NCBI GenBank assembly: GCA_002360925.1
Contig: DERN01000014.1
Coordinates: forward strand, 62,001-126,000
Source of the DNA: Flavobacteriaceae bacterium UBA3339
GTDB lineage: Bacteria; Bacteroidota; Bacteroidia; Flavobacteriales; Flavobacteriaceae
Reading direction: 5' to 3'
Length of the DNA: 64,000 bases
In this document: piece by piece, positions 27,612-37,234 of the stretch
How positions within the stretch are numbered: position 1 is the first letter of the stretch
Layout of the letters: the number at the start of each line of letters is the position of its first letter
The notes under the pieces: model-generated
Told to the model about the DNA's origin: nothing
What the model saw: only the letters and a program-made list of their open reading frames with translations
Databases searched by the model: none
Program-made: the position numbers and the translations under genes

Positions 27612-28064
27612 CTATTTAGTTGTGTCATTTTCTTCTTTTGTACCGTAGAAGTATAAAGAATGATTGTGGATTTTAATATTAAAAATCTCTTCGATCGTCT
27701 TTTTAATGGTTTGAATTCGCGGATCGCAAAACTCAATAACTTCTCCACTGTCGGTTAAAATGATGTGATCATGTTGTTTATCGAAGTACGATTTTTCGTA
27801 ATGTGCTTGATTTTGACCGAATTGATGACGGCGAACCAAACCACATTCCAATAACAATTCTATCGTATTATAAAGCGTTGCTCTACTTACACGATAGTTT
27901 TTGTTTTTCATTTTAATGTATAAGGATTCAATGTCGAAATGTTCGTCACTTTCATATATTTCCTGAAGAATAGCGTAGCGCTCAGGCGTTTTTCTATGCC
28001 CTTTATCTTCTAGATATTTAGTGAAAACAGCTTTTACAATCTCTTGATTTTTATTTTCTTCCAT
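27612..28064 (-). CDS. Fur-family transcriptional repressor
   Basis: 150 aa from the ATG at 28064; a TTG five codons upstream is less likely. Winged-helix DNA-binding half with RKTPERYAILQEIY and YRVSRATLYNTIELLLECGL; dimerisation/metal half with HYEKSYFDKQHDHIILTDSG and VIEFCDPRI. The usual CxxC structural-zinc motif of E. coli Fur (C-L-D-C-G context) is replaced by ILTDSGEV, so that zinc site is absent. Whether it is Fur, PerR or Zur cannot be settled from sequence. It lies between the rel and purA genes. Confidence 0.9.
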   Translation of the reverse strand: MEENKNQEIVKAVFTKYLEDKGHRKTPERYAILQEIYESDEHFDIESLYIKMKNKNYRVSRATLYNTIELLLECGLVRRHQFGQNQAHYEKSYFDKQHDHIILTDSGEVIEFCDPRIQTIKKTIEEIFNIKIHNHSLYFYGTKEENDTTK

Positions 28065-28129
28065 GATCTTCTTTAACAATGCAAATATAATTCTTTATTA
28101 CAGATACTAAAAAATAAATAGTATTAAAA

Positions 28130-30349
28130 TTAGGCAGCTCCGTACACACGCGTAATCTTTTCTACACCATCGATATTTTGTATGTTTTCGATGAGTTTAC
28201 TTAGCACATGATTATTAGGAACAATAACCGTAATTTGTCCGTTAAACACTCCGGCATTAGAACTCAATGAAATGCTTTGAATGTTTACATTCATTTGACT
28301 AGAAATAACACGTGTTAATTCATTTGTAAGTCCTAAACCATCGATTCCTTTTATAGTTAATGTTGCGTTGAATTCCTGAACAGAAGAATCGATCCATTTT
28401 GCAGGAAGAATTCTATAAGCATAATTTGAACGTAAGCTGATAGCATTCGGACAGTCGATTTTATGAACTTTAATTCCTTCATTAATCGTTACAAATCCAA
28501 AAACATTATCGCCCGGAATCGGAGTACAGCAACTTGCCAATTTATAGTCTAATTTCTCTTCGTCTTTTCCAAAAACAATTAAATCAAGTTTGGTTTCAGT
28601 TTTCGTTTCAGGAGCTTCTTTTTTGATCGTTTTCTTAAAGAAGTTCAAGAACATATTACTGTTTTTGTGACTAACGAATTCTTTTAATTGCTGGTTTTCG
28701 ATTTTTCCTAAACCAGCTCGGTAAAATAATTCCTGACTTGTTTTTAGTTTGAAGAAAGTTACTAATTCATTAACCGTTTTTTCATCTAAATTGATTTTTA
28801 AATGACGTAATTTTCTAGATAAAATTTCTTTTCCTTCATCGGAAATACGTTTAGTATCTTCGTTTAAAACGTTTTTAATTCTGTTTTTAGCTCGAGCAGT
28901 TGTAACAAATTCTAACCAATGCGAACTTGGTTTTTGATTTTGCGATGTAATGATTTCAACCTGATCTCCAGAATTTAATTCATAATTTAGAGGAACTAAT
29001 TTTCCGTTTACTTTTGTTCCGCGTGTTTTTATACCAACATCGGTATGAATACTAAACGCGAAATCTAAAGCAGTTGCGCCTTTTGGCAACGATTTAATTT
29101 CTCCTTTTGGAGTAAACACATAAATCTCTTTCGAGTAAAGATTCAGTTTAAAGTCTTCAACAAAATCAACTGCGTTCGATTCCTGATTCTCTAAAGTTTC
29201 TTTTAAGAGATTAAGCCATTTATCTAAACTATTTTCTTCAGTAACGCCTTGTTTGTATTTATAATGTGCTGCATAACCTTTTTCGGCAATTTCGTCCATA
29301 CGTTCGCTTCGAATTTGCACTTCAACCCAACGACCTTTTGGACCCATAACCGTAATGTGCAAGGCTTCGTATCCGGTAGATTTTGGCGAAGAAATCCAAT
29401 CGCGTAAACGACTTGGAGAAGGACGATAATAATCGGTTACAATGGAATATATTTTCCAAGCAAGAAATTTTTCGTCTTGTTGCTGATTGGCTTTATAAAT
29501 AATTCGGATTGCAAACTTATCGTAAACCTGATCAAAAGTTACGCCTTGCGCTTTCATTTTTCTACGAATAGAATAAATCGATTTTGGTCGACCTTTAATC
29601 GTAAAATCAATTTCTTCTTTATCTAAAGCTTCTTCTAAAACCGACGTAATACTTTCGATATACGCTTCTTGTTCTTCTTTGCTTTCTTTTGTTTTGCTTA
29701 AAATATCGTTATAAACATCAGGTTCGGTATATTTTAAACCTAAATCTTCGAGTTTCGTTTTTATGTTGAATAATCCCAAACGGTGTGCAAGCGGAGCATA
29801 AATATATAAAGTTTCCGAAGCAATTTTTGCTTGTTTGTAAGGCGCCATGCTTTCCATCGTTTGCATATTGTGTAAACGATCGGCAATTTTGATTAAAATT
29901 ACACGTACATCATCATTTAATGTTAATAACATTTTACGATAATTTTCTGCCTGAAGCGAAATATCCGGATCAGGTTCCATACGCGAAATCTTTGTTAATC
30001 CTTCTACAATTTTGGCAATTTTAGGATTAAACATTCGCTCAATATCTTCAACCGTAATATCTGTATCTTCAACAACATCGTGCATTAAAGCCGCAGCAAT
30101 AGAAGTTGGTCCCAAACCAATTTCCGATGCTACAATTTTTGCCACAGCAATAGGGTGGAAGATGTAAGCTTCGCCCGATTTTCTTCGCTGATCTTTATGC
30201 GCTTCAACAGCAACATCAAACGCTTTACGAATCAATTTTTTATCTTCGTCTGAAAGGGTTTGGTAACTTATGCTTAAAAGCTCTTTATATTCGCGTGCAA
30301 TTTCTTTGTTCTCTTTTTCTATTTCTTCTTGTGTCATAAAAACGCCCAT
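28130..30349 (-). CDS. RelA/SpoT-family bifunctional (p)ppGpp synthetase/hydrolase
   Basis: 739-aa stringent-response enzyme. The N-terminal HD hydrolase has HPIAVAKIVA and AALMHDVVEDTDI; the synthetase has GRPKSIYSIRRKM, VYDKFAIRII and TGYEALHITVMG; then a TGS domain (IYVFTPKGEIKSLPKGATA), a helical and zinc-finger-like region with CCTPIPGD, and a C-terminal ACT domain (LTIKGIDGLGLTNELTRVI). HDVVEDT keeps the catalytic HD pair, so both activities are expected. The ATG at 30349 is preceded by a purine-rich AGAAGAG; a second in-frame ATG four codons later is also possible. Confidence 0.95.
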   Translation of the reverse strand: MGVFMTQEEIEKENKEIAREYKELLSISYQTLSDEDKKLIRKAFDVAVEAHKDQRRKSGEAYIFHPIAVAKIVASEIGLGPTSIAAALMHDVVEDTDITVEDIERMFNPKIAKIVEGLTKISRMEPDPDISLQAENYRKMLLTLNDDVRVILIKIADRLHNMQTMESMAPYKQAKIASETLYIYAPLAHRLGLFNIKTKLEDLGLKYTEPDVYNDILSKTKESKEEQEAYIESITSVLEEALDKEEIDFTIKGRPKSIYSIRRKMKAQGVTFDQVYDKFAIRIIYKANQQQDEKFLAWKIYSIVTDYYRPSPSRLRDWISSPKSTGYEALHITVMGPKGRWVEVQIRSERMDEIAEKGYAAHYKYKQGVTEENSLDKWLNLLKETLENQESNAVDFVEDFKLNLYSKEIYVFTPKGEIKSLPKGATALDFAFSIHTDVGIKTRGTKVNGKLVPLNYELNSGDQVEIITSQNQKPSSHWLEFVTTARAKNRIKNVLNEDTKRISDEGKEILSRKLRHLKINLDEKTVNELVTFFKLKTSQELFYRAGLGKIENQQLKEFVSHKNSNMFLNFFKKTIKKEAPETKTETKLDLIVFGKDEEKLDYKLASCCTPIPGDNVFGFVTINEGIKVHKIDCPNAISLRSNYAYRILPAKWIDSSVQEFNATLTIKGIDGLGLTNELTRVISSQMNVNIQSISLSSNAGVFNGQITVIVPNNHVLSKLIENIQNIDGVEKITRVYGAA

Positions 30350-30462
30350 TTAATCTCTTCTAAATATAGTAAAATTATGCAGTTATACTACTATTTACGT
30401 AATATTTTTAATTGATTGATTTTCATGAATATTTATTTGATTTAAGTTTGATTTCAATAAAA

Positions 30463-30485
30463 AAAGGAGCAAATTCTGCTCCTTT
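30463..30485 (-). terminator. Terminator of the 30514-31146 outer-membrane protein gene
   Basis: A 9-bp perfect stem (AAAGGAGCA / TGCTCCTTT) with a 5-nt loop, then six T on the minus strand. It lies 28 bp past the stop. Confidence 0.88.
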
Positions 30486-30513
30486 AAATATATATTTATA
30501 ATGTGATTATCTA

Positions 30514-31146
30514 CTAAAACACGTAGAAAACTCCTGCTGAATATTGTGCATGAGAACCAGCTCCTTCAGTAGAAATGTTCGATCTTCCCATTGCTTCTAC
30601 ATTTATACCAAAACGTCGGTAAATTTTATCATGATGATAACGAGAACTTTTTGTTGCAGGAATATCAGCAATCCAGAAATTAATACCACCTCCGGCACTT
30701 GCCATTGTCAAATCGACTTCGTTTAAACGTAAATGTCCGATTCCAGCTTTAATATAAGGATCTACAACCGGAAGGTTAAAAGCGCCACCTAAACTATAAG
30801 CTAACGATCCGTTAAAAGAAGTAACCGTTATTTTATCTCCAATTACTTTTCCGTTCATCACGTTTCCTTTTTCCATTTCGTTCATAGAAAAATCAGCTTC
30901 AACAGATAAATGTTTTGCAAATTCGTAGCCAATCATAACTTTACCAGGAATTCCGCCTGAAATCATACTTGCGCCATCCGGAAGATCTTTGTGGTTAAAG
31001 TTAAAATCCATCATATTATAACTTGCGCCCACTTTCCATTTATATTCTTTAACATAACGCTCGTATTTGTGAATAACCTGAGCTTGAGCCGACATTCCAA
31101 GTAATAAACTCAAACCGAAAAAAGCTTTTATTATCGTTTTTTTCAT
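30514..31146 (-). CDS. Predicted outer-membrane beta-barrel protein
   Basis: 210 aa. Signal peptide MKKTIIKAFFGLSLLLGMSA with AQA cleavage, then alternating amphipathic strands and a C-terminal aromatic residue (AGVFYVF), as in 8-strand OmpA/OmpW-like porin-fold proteins. Glycine-rich strands such as FAKHLSVEADFS and DPYIKAGIGHLRL support a barrel. No enzymatic motif. Stand-alone gene with its own terminator. Function unknown. Confidence 0.8.
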   Translation of the reverse strand: MKKTIIKAFFGLSLLLGMSAQAQVIHKYERYVKEYKWKVGASYNMMDFNFNHKDLPDGASMISGGIPGKVMIGYEFAKHLSVEADFSMNEMEKGNVMNGKVIGDKITVTSFNGSLAYSLGGAFNLPVVDPYIKAGIGHLRLNEVDLTMASAGGGINFWIADIPATKSSRYHHDKIYRRFGINVEAMGRSNISTEGAGSHAQYSAGVFYVF

Positions 31147-31193
31147 AAAATTTAAATTTTTATAAATATAAATAATTTTTTTAATAAATATAA

Positions 31194-31991
31194 TTAAATC
31201 ATTCGCTGTCTTTTTGCCTCAAAAATAAGTACTGCCGCCGCTACCGAAACGTTCATAGAATCGATTTGTCCTTCCATCGGAATAATGATGTTTGCTTTTG
31301 ATTCGTTTCGCCAAATATTAGACAATCCGGTTGCTTCTGTTCCCATTACAATAGCGGTTCCTTGTTTGTAATCTTGTGAAAAATACGGAACTGCTTCTTG
31401 TAAAATAGCACTATAAATTGAAATATGATTCGCATTTAAATACGAAATAATTTCTTCGGAAGAAGCCGTTGCAATTTGATTGGTAAAAATAGCACCAACG
31501 CTTGAACGAACAATATTTGGATTGTATAAATCTGTTTTGGGATCGGCAATTAAAACAGCATCAATTTTTGCAGCATCGGCAGTTCGTAAAACGGCACCAA
31601 TATTTCCGGGTTTTTCTAATGATTCTAAAACCACAATTAAAGGATTTTCCGGAAGAATAAGATCTGTTAATTGATGTGATTTTGTTTTAGCAACTGTAAC
31701 GATTCCTTCAGTACTTTCGCGATAAGCAATTTTTTGATAAACATCTTTCGAAATTTCGATTATTTGAGTTGAATTACTTACTTTTTTACTTAAATCATGA
31801 AATAAGTCTTCGTTTAAAAAGTCGAAACAACACAAAAGATAATCTAATTGATAGTCATTTTTTAAAGCAATTTCAATTTCACGAAGTCCTTCAATTACAA
31901 AAAGTTGCGTTTTTTTACGCGTTTTACTTTTTTCCTGCAATTGAAAAACATCTTTAATCAGTTGATTTTGAACACTTGTAATTTGCTTCAT
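31194..31991 (-). CDS. SpoU/TrmH-family RNA 2'-O-methyltransferase
   Basis: 265-aa SPOUT-class methyltransferase. An N-terminal substrate-binding domain precedes the knot motifs KPGNIGAVLRTADA (motif 1), IVMGTEATGLS (motif 2) and IPMEGQIDSMNVSVAAAVLI (motif 3). This subgroup methylates 23S rRNA or tRNA; the target base is not predictable. It abuts the DUF58 gene with no gap and ends the MoxR operon. A second TrmH-like gene is at 46986-47660. Confidence 0.92.
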   Translation of the reverse strand: MKQITSVQNQLIKDVFQLQEKSKTRKKTQLFVIEGLREIEIALKNDYQLDYLLCCFDFLNEDLFHDLSKKVSNSTQIIEISKDVYQKIAYRESTEGIVTVAKTKSHQLTDLILPENPLIVVLESLEKPGNIGAVLRTADAAKIDAVLIADPKTDLYNPNIVRSSVGAIFTNQIATASSEEIISYLNANHISIYSAILQEAVPYFSQDYKQGTAIVMGTEATGLSNIWRNESKANIIIPMEGQIDSMNVSVAAAVLIFEAKRQRMI

Positions 31992-33314
31992 TTAAATGAT
32001 TTCTAATTGTTTTATTTCTAAATATTTGTTTAAAAGATTAACCGATAAATCAGCAGGTTTTGTGTAAACGGTTTTAATGCCGTGCATTTGCAATTCCTGA
32101 ATGATTAATTGTTTTTCGTGCACAAATTTAGACGCAATTGTTTGAATATAGATATCTTTTGTTGAATTTATTTTACGTGATGAAATATCGTTTAATAACG
32201 TGTTTTCGAAAATAATAGTTAATAAAACGTGTTTTTTTGCCAAAGCTCGTAAATAGGGTAATTGACGTTTTAAAGCATCTAAGGTTTCAAAGTTGGTAAA
32301 AAGAATCAGCAAACTTCGTTTTTGAATTTTCTTAATGCTATCTGTTAAAACGTATTGATAATCTGATTCTCTAAAATCGGTTTCGATATGATAAAGTGCC
32401 TCAACAATTCTTCGAATTTGCAATAATTTATTATCAGCTTTTATAAAAACATCGGTCTTTTTTTCAAAAGTCCACAAGCCCGCTTTATCTTGTTTTTTTA
32501 CCGCAATATTTGCCAACATTAACGATGCATTTATAGCATAATCTAACAAAGTCATCCCGTCAAAAGGCATTTTCATGGTTCTGCCTTTATCAATCAATAA
32601 ATAAACGTTTTGTGCTTTTTCTTCTTGATAATGGTTTACCATTAAATGTTGTTTTTTTGCAGTTGCTTTCCAATTTACATGTCGAAGGTCGTCACCTAAA
32701 ACATATTCTTTAATCTGTTCAAATTCGGAAGACTGACCAATTTTTCGAGTTCGTTTTATTCCGTTTGGAAGCAAAGCTGTTTTGCTTGCTAATAATTCGT
32801 GTTTACGTAAATTTAGAAAACTTGGATAAACTGCAATATTTTGATTTTGTGAATATTTATATCGTTTACTTATAGCTTTAGTTAAAGTACTTATATAAAT
32901 ATTTAAAGTACCGAAATCATAAATACCACGTTCTTTTGGTGTTACATAATAATTGATTTTCTTTTTATTGTTTTTTGAAATGTGATCCAAAATTGAAAAG
33001 TCTCGTTCTTGAAATTGAAACGGAAGTTCATCAATAATTTTAACTTCAACATTAAATCCGTATTTGCTTTCTAAGTTAATTTGAACTTCATTTTCATCTC
33101 CGTTCGAAAAGCGATCTGGAATAATTCGTTCTGCTTCTAAACCATTTTTTAAATGGAAAAGCATAAAAATTTCTACGCTAACAATTAATACAAAAACGAC
33201 TAAAAGAATGAATGCAACATAGTAAAAAATGGGTACAAAAAAGCCAATGACAAACACGGTCATTACCACAAAAAGGGCTGCATAAAAACGGGTATTTAAA
33301 TACAGAGATTTCAT
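31992..33314 (-). CDS. DUF58 domain protein of the MoxR operon
   Basis: 440 aa. Two N-terminal membrane helices (about 10-50) precede a cytoplasmic or lumenal part containing a DUF58/von Willebrand A-like region (EFEQIKEYVLGDDLRHVNWKA-type motif around residue 205, then LLIDKGRTMKMPFDGMTLLD). MoxR AAA ATPases and DUF58 proteins usually occur in pairs and are thought to chaperone or activate a partner complex. Start 6 bp after the moxR stop. Confidence 0.9.
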   Translation of the reverse strand: MKSLYLNTRFYAALFVVMTVFVIGFFVPIFYYVAFILLVVFVLIVSVEIFMLFHLKNGLEAERIIPDRFSNGDENEVQINLESKYGFNVEVKIIDELPFQFQERDFSILDHISKNNKKKINYYVTPKERGIYDFGTLNIYISTLTKAISKRYKYSQNQNIAVYPSFLNLRKHELLASKTALLPNGIKRTRKIGQSSEFEQIKEYVLGDDLRHVNWKATAKKQHLMVNHYQEEKAQNVYLLIDKGRTMKMPFDGMTLLDYAINASLMLANIAVKKQDKAGLWTFEKKTDVFIKADNKLLQIRRIVEALYHIETDFRESDYQYVLTDSIKKIQKRSLLILFTNFETLDALKRQLPYLRALAKKHVLLTIIFENTLLNDISSRKINSTKDIYIQTIASKFVHEKQLIIQELQMHGIKTVYTKPADLSVNLLNKYLEIKQLEII

Positions 33315-33320
33315 GATGTA

Positions 33321-34313
33321 TTAGCGAGGAATTTCTACAGCTTCAACAATTTGTTTCACAACATCTTTAATGGTAATTCCTTCCATTTCGCGTTCTGGAG
33401 CTAAAATTAAACGATGATTTAAAACATGAAAAGCTACATATTTAATATCGTCGGGTGTTACAAAATCGCGTCCGTTTATTAAAGCAAAGGCTTTACTCGA
33501 ATTTAAAATCGCGATAGAAGCACGAGGAGAAGCACCTAAATATAAGAAATTATGATTTCGCGTATTGTTAACGATTTGCGCAATAAATTGAATTAAATGC
33601 GGTTCTATTACTACTTTTAACGATAGTTTTTGAAATTCGGTTAATTGTTCGGCTGTAATAACGGGTTTTAACAAATCGGTTTTTACAGCATTTTCATTGT
33701 TTTGTTCTAACTGAAGTAATTGAATTTCTTGTTCTAAAGTAGGATAATCGATTACGATTTTCATTAAAAAACGATCTAATTGTGCTTCTGGTAAAGCATA
33801 CGTTCCTTCTTGTTCAATTGGATTTTGAGTTGCCATTACAATAAAAGGTTGTTCCATTTTATAAGTGGTTCCATCTATTGTAATTTGGCGTTCTTCCATT
33901 ACTTCGAACAAAGCTGCTTGTGTTTTTGCCGGAGCTCGGTTTATTTCATCAATCAAAATAAAATTCGATAAAATAGGTCCTGATTTAAATTCGAATTGAT
34001 TCGTTTGGTTGTTAAAAATCGAAGTTCCTAAAATATCCGAAGGCATTAAATCAGGTGTAAACTGAATTCGAGAAAAATCGGTTTGAATGGTTTTTGCCAA
34101 CAATTTTGCTGTTAAGGTTTTTGCTAATCCCGGAACGCCTTCAATTAAAACATGTCCGTTCGAAATTAACGAAACCAAAAGTAAATCAATCAATTCTTCC
34201 TGACCAACAATTACTTTTTGCAGTTCGCTTTTTATGGCATTTACTTGCTCTTTTAACTCGTTTAAAGGAATTCGGCTTTGAAATGCAATTTCATTATTTT
34301 CTATATTTTCCAT
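33321..34313 (-). CDS. MoxR-type AAA+ ATPase
   Basis: 330 aa. Walker A EGVPGLAKTLTAKLLAKT (about 59-76), Walker B ILIDEINRAP (about 122-131), the AAA_3 sensor region MATQNPIEQEGTYALPEAQ and arginine finger RASIAI. A chaperone-like ATPase that probably remodels a protein complex together with the downstream DUF58 protein. Its 5' end overlaps the DUF4350 gene by 20 bp, indicating tight coupling. Confidence 0.95.
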   Translation of the reverse strand: MENIENNEIAFQSRIPLNELKEQVNAIKSELQKVIVGQEELIDLLLVSLISNGHVLIEGVPGLAKTLTAKLLAKTIQTDFSRIQFTPDLMPSDILGTSIFNNQTNQFEFKSGPILSNFILIDEINRAPAKTQAALFEVMEERQITIDGTTYKMEQPFIVMATQNPIEQEGTYALPEAQLDRFLMKIVIDYPTLEQEIQLLQLEQNNENAVKTDLLKPVITAEQLTEFQKLSLKVVIEPHLIQFIAQIVNNTRNHNFLYLGASPRASIAILNSSKAFALINGRDFVTPDDIKYVAFHVLNHRLILAPEREMEGITIKDVVKQIVEAVEIPR

Positions 34314-35493
34314 AATAAATGTTTATTTTTTCGACTAATTCATTAAAACAAATCAAATCGGTTTGTGAATAGTTGTGATTTAAATCAAAATGAATGATAA
34401 AACTTACAAAATCATTAATATTTTCTTCAGAAGCCAATGATTTTTGCTGTAAACGTTTCTTAAAATCTTCGTCCATTTGTTGTGTTGGAATATGCCATTC
34501 GACCCGAATTTGATTCAACGCATATTTTATCTGTTTATCAAGAAGTTGTGTGTGATTATTTTCCTGATAATACAAATTTCCAACGGTTTCGATATATTCA
34601 ATTGTTGTGTTTTTTAAAGGTTCTACAATTGGAATAATTCGTTGTTTGCGTTTTCCATAGAAAAATACAAAAAGAATCAATCCAATAATTAAGGTGTACC
34701 AAGCAAACCGAAGACTTAGATGTTTGAATAAAACCTTGAAAATAGATTGATTTTGAATTTGGGAATTTGAATCGTGATATTCATCGAACCAAACAACGTT
34801 TTTCTTTTTAATGACAGAAGCAAACGCTTCGGTAAATTTGCTAAAATTCTTTTTCTCGTTTAAAAGATAATAATTGGTAAGCAAAATAGGAGTGGAGCTT
34901 AAATAGATTGTTCCTTTTCCGTATTTTGTTGAAATAAAAACCGGATTATGTTCCATTTTTGCTAAAACTTGATGGTTTTCAGGATGTTTAACCGTGTAAA
35001 TATAATTGTAAACGTCTTTAGTTTCTAAAGTATCTTTTGAGAAATTTTCATGAACAAAATACAATTTATTCACTTTTTCATTGTAAAAATTGACTTGAAG
35101 CGAATCTGACAGAAAATTCGAAAAAGTGTAAAAATAATTCTCTAAAGAGATAACCAAATCGGCACCTTCTTTTACTTTTTCTAACAATTTAATTCCCGAA
35201 CTTTTGTCAAAAGCATTATTGTTTTGTACGATTAAAAAGGTGGTTTCGTTAATCGGATTTTGTAAACTATCCGAAAAATATTCATAAGGAGATAACGAAG
35301 TTTTACTTAGTTTTTGATCTTTTAAAAGATTAGGCAATTCTTGATTAAAAACATACAAACCGTATGGATCTTTATTTTGCGTATTAAAATTTTTATTCCA
35401 ATTAATTGGGTTTGGAAAATAAAGTTGCAGCAACATTACAAATAATACTGCAATAAAAAAGTAAATACCGTATTTTACATATTCGCTTTTCAT
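34294..35493 (-). CDS. DUF4350-like membrane protein
   Basis: 399 aa with an N-terminal membrane helix (about 7-26, YGIYFFIAVLFVMLLQLYF) and a second one at about 270-290 (YTLIIGLILFVFFY) followed by a basic segment (GKRKQRI). The soluble domain between them is extracytoplasmic. The position next to moxR, DUF58 and DUF4129 genes and the sequence start are typical of the DUF4350 family of these operons. It overlaps the gene before it by 4 bp (ATGA). Biochemical role unknown. Confidence 0.85.
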   Translation of the reverse strand: MKSEYVKYGIYFFIAVLFVMLLQLYFPNPINWNKNFNTQNKDPYGLYVFNQELPNLLKDQKLSKTSLSPYEYFSDSLQNPINETTFLIVQNNNAFDKSSGIKLLEKVKEGADLVISLENYFYTFSNFLSDSLQVNFYNEKVNKLYFVHENFSKDTLETKDVYNYIYTVKHPENHQVLAKMEHNPVFISTKYGKGTIYLSSTPILLTNYYLLNEKKNFSKFTEAFASVIKKKNVVWFDEYHDSNSQIQNQSIFKVLFKHLSLRFAWYTLIIGLILFVFFYGKRKQRIIPIVEPLKNTTIEYIETVGNLYYQENNHTQLLDKQIKYALNQIRVEWHIPTQQMDEDFKKRLQQKSLASEENINDFVSFIIHFDLNHNYSQTDLICFNELVEKINIYYGKYRK

Positions 35494-36287
35494 GCTTTTT
35501 TATTTATAAGTTGGATAAAATGCTGTTCGATTTTTACGAAATCGGCTTCCGAAATTTCATGATAACCATACCAAATGTTATCATAAATATAAGAAATGTA
35601 CTGAAACGACGTTTTGTGCGAAACGTTTTCTAATTCATTTAAATATTGTTTCGTGGTTTTGTTTGGTTCATACTTAATAAACTCGTTTTTCGACCAGTTT
35701 TTTAACATCCATAAATAATAATAACGAATGGTTTTACGCAAATTCGGTTCTTGTTTTGCTGTATTTACTAAAGTTTCGAAATCGATTTTATCGATATTTT
35801 CTTCGATATATTTTTCATTGATCATTTGTTCTTCTTTTTTAGCGAACAAACGAATAAATCCTTTTTTGTTTAAATAGTAAATAAGGAAACCTAAACCGAT
35901 TAAAATTCCAAAAGCAATGATAATATTCACGATTTCGTCGATTACTTTTTTGGAAGACGTGTTGTCTGTTTCGAAAAGTTTCCAGAAATTTCGCCACCAC
36001 TCACGCAGTTTTGCAATTAAACCACTTTCCTTCTTAACATCGTATTGAAACTCGGAACTTACATATTTTGAACGAAAATTTTCTTGAAATTCTTTAGGTT
36101 GCAAATCTTCGTTACTTATAGGAATTAAGGTGCTATTTATAGAATCTTGGACAAGATCTTGTTCGGTTAAAACATGTTCAACAACCGTTTCTGTTACTGG
36201 ATTTACAATAGAATCAGTCGCTTGAGGAACTTGTGCCCAAGTAAAAAATGGAATTAAGTATATTAAAAAGATTTGTTTTTTAATCAT
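35490..36287 (-). CDS. DUF4129-type membrane protein
   Basis: 265 aa. Signal-like helix (about 4-18), an acidic extracytoplasmic segment, a membrane helix at about 117-138 (IIIAFGILIGLGFLIYYLN), then a cytoplasmic C-terminal domain (about 165-265) resembling DUF4129, ending YGYHEISEADFVKIEQHF. It overlaps DUF4350 by 4 bp downstream and the previous gene by 8 bp. Part of the MoxR operon; function not established. Confidence 0.82.
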   Translation of the reverse strand: MIKKQIFLIYLIPFFTWAQVPQATDSIVNPVTETVVEHVLTEQDLVQDSINSTLIPISNEDLQPKEFQENFRSKYVSSEFQYDVKKESGLIAKLREWWRNFWKLFETDNTSSKKVIDEIVNIIIAFGILIGLGFLIYYLNKKGFIRLFAKKEEQMINEKYIEENIDKIDFETLVNTAKQEPNLRKTIRYYYLWMLKNWSKNEFIKYEPNKTTKQYLNELENVSHKTSFQYISYIYDNIWYGYHEISEADFVKIEQHFIQLINKKA

Positions 36288-37233
36288 GTTTTCCTATTTC
36301 ATCAATTGATTGACGCATAGTTCTGTGTTCTAATTTTTCGCGTTCGGAATAATAAACCAATCCAACCTGAATCAATAATAAATGGTTTAAAAGCATACTG
36401 ACTAAAATCGAAAAGCAGTAAATAATCATAAGAATCAACATCATCACTGAAAACTCAGAATTTGCAAAACTGTCTACATTTTGAGCGTCTTTTATTCCGA
36501 AAAAGAATCCAAAAATGGTAATCATATACGGAATCATCGTTATAGCCGAACTTAAAACGTACACGATAATTAGCATACAAAAATTAGCTCCGATGATATT
36601 CCAAAAATTACTAAAAATGGTATTCCAAGCATTTACAAAAGCTTCAAAAAATGGTTGTTTCTGATTGATATAAAAGAAAAAAGTAAGCGTATACCATGTA
36701 ATGAAAAAAGGCATTAAAAGCATGAGCAAGAAGAATCCGATGATAATAAAACTCAATGCAATGGCAATTCCCATAGAAATAAAACCGATTATTGAAAACA
36801 CCAAAACGCTTAACAATCCAAATAAAAGTAAACGTCCAAAATCTTCTTTAAGCATTACTTTTATTGATTTTAATTGCGGTTTATCTTCAGGATTTTCGCC
36901 TAATAATTTTAAATAATAAACCGGATACGAATAGTTTAAAATGGCTAAATACAACGAAGCAACAATAACGACAATAATACCAATTATGAGCAAAAGAGCA
37001 TTATCTGTAATAAAATTATTATCGAACGTTTCATCGCCTGGAAGTCCGAAAGAAGTTATGATTACTCGATAATAAAAAGTTCCCATTATAGTAACCGAAA
37101 CCATTAAAAGCAATAATGCAACAAAAGCGTATTTTAGATAGTTTTTGAAGTAGTTTTTTCCTTGTAATTTTAAAAATTGAAATGTGTCTGAAATATAATC
37201 GGCAAAAGCTCTGATTTTAAATAATTGAAACAT
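36280..37233 (-). CDS. Polytopic membrane protein of the MoxR operon
   Basis: 317 aa with about six predicted membrane helices, including LKYAFVALLLLMVSVTIMG, LLLIIGIIVVIVASLYLAIL, LLSVLVFSIIGFISMG and MLILMIIYCFSILVSML, and a charged, probably cytoplasmic C-terminus (SEREKLEHRTMRQSIDEI). No recognised motif. It lies 1 bp after the SpoIIM-like gene and overlaps DUF4129 by 8 bp, so it belongs to the operon. Confidence 0.8.
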   Translation of the reverse strand: MFQLFKIRAFADYISDTFQFLKLQGKNYFKNYLKYAFVALLLLMVSVTIMGTFYYRVIITSFGLPGDETFDNNFITDNALLLIIGIIVVIVASLYLAILNYSYPVYYLKLLGENPEDKPQLKSIKVMLKEDFGRLLLFGLLSVLVFSIIGFISMGIAIALSFIIIGFFLLMLLMPFFITWYTLTFFFYINQKQPFFEAFVNAWNTIFSNFWNIIGANFCMLIIVYVLSSAITMIPYMITIFGFFFGIKDAQNVDSFANSEFSVMMLILMIIYCFSILVSMLLNHLLLIQVGLVYYSEREKLEHRTMRQSIDEIGKHD

Positions 37234-37234
37234 A

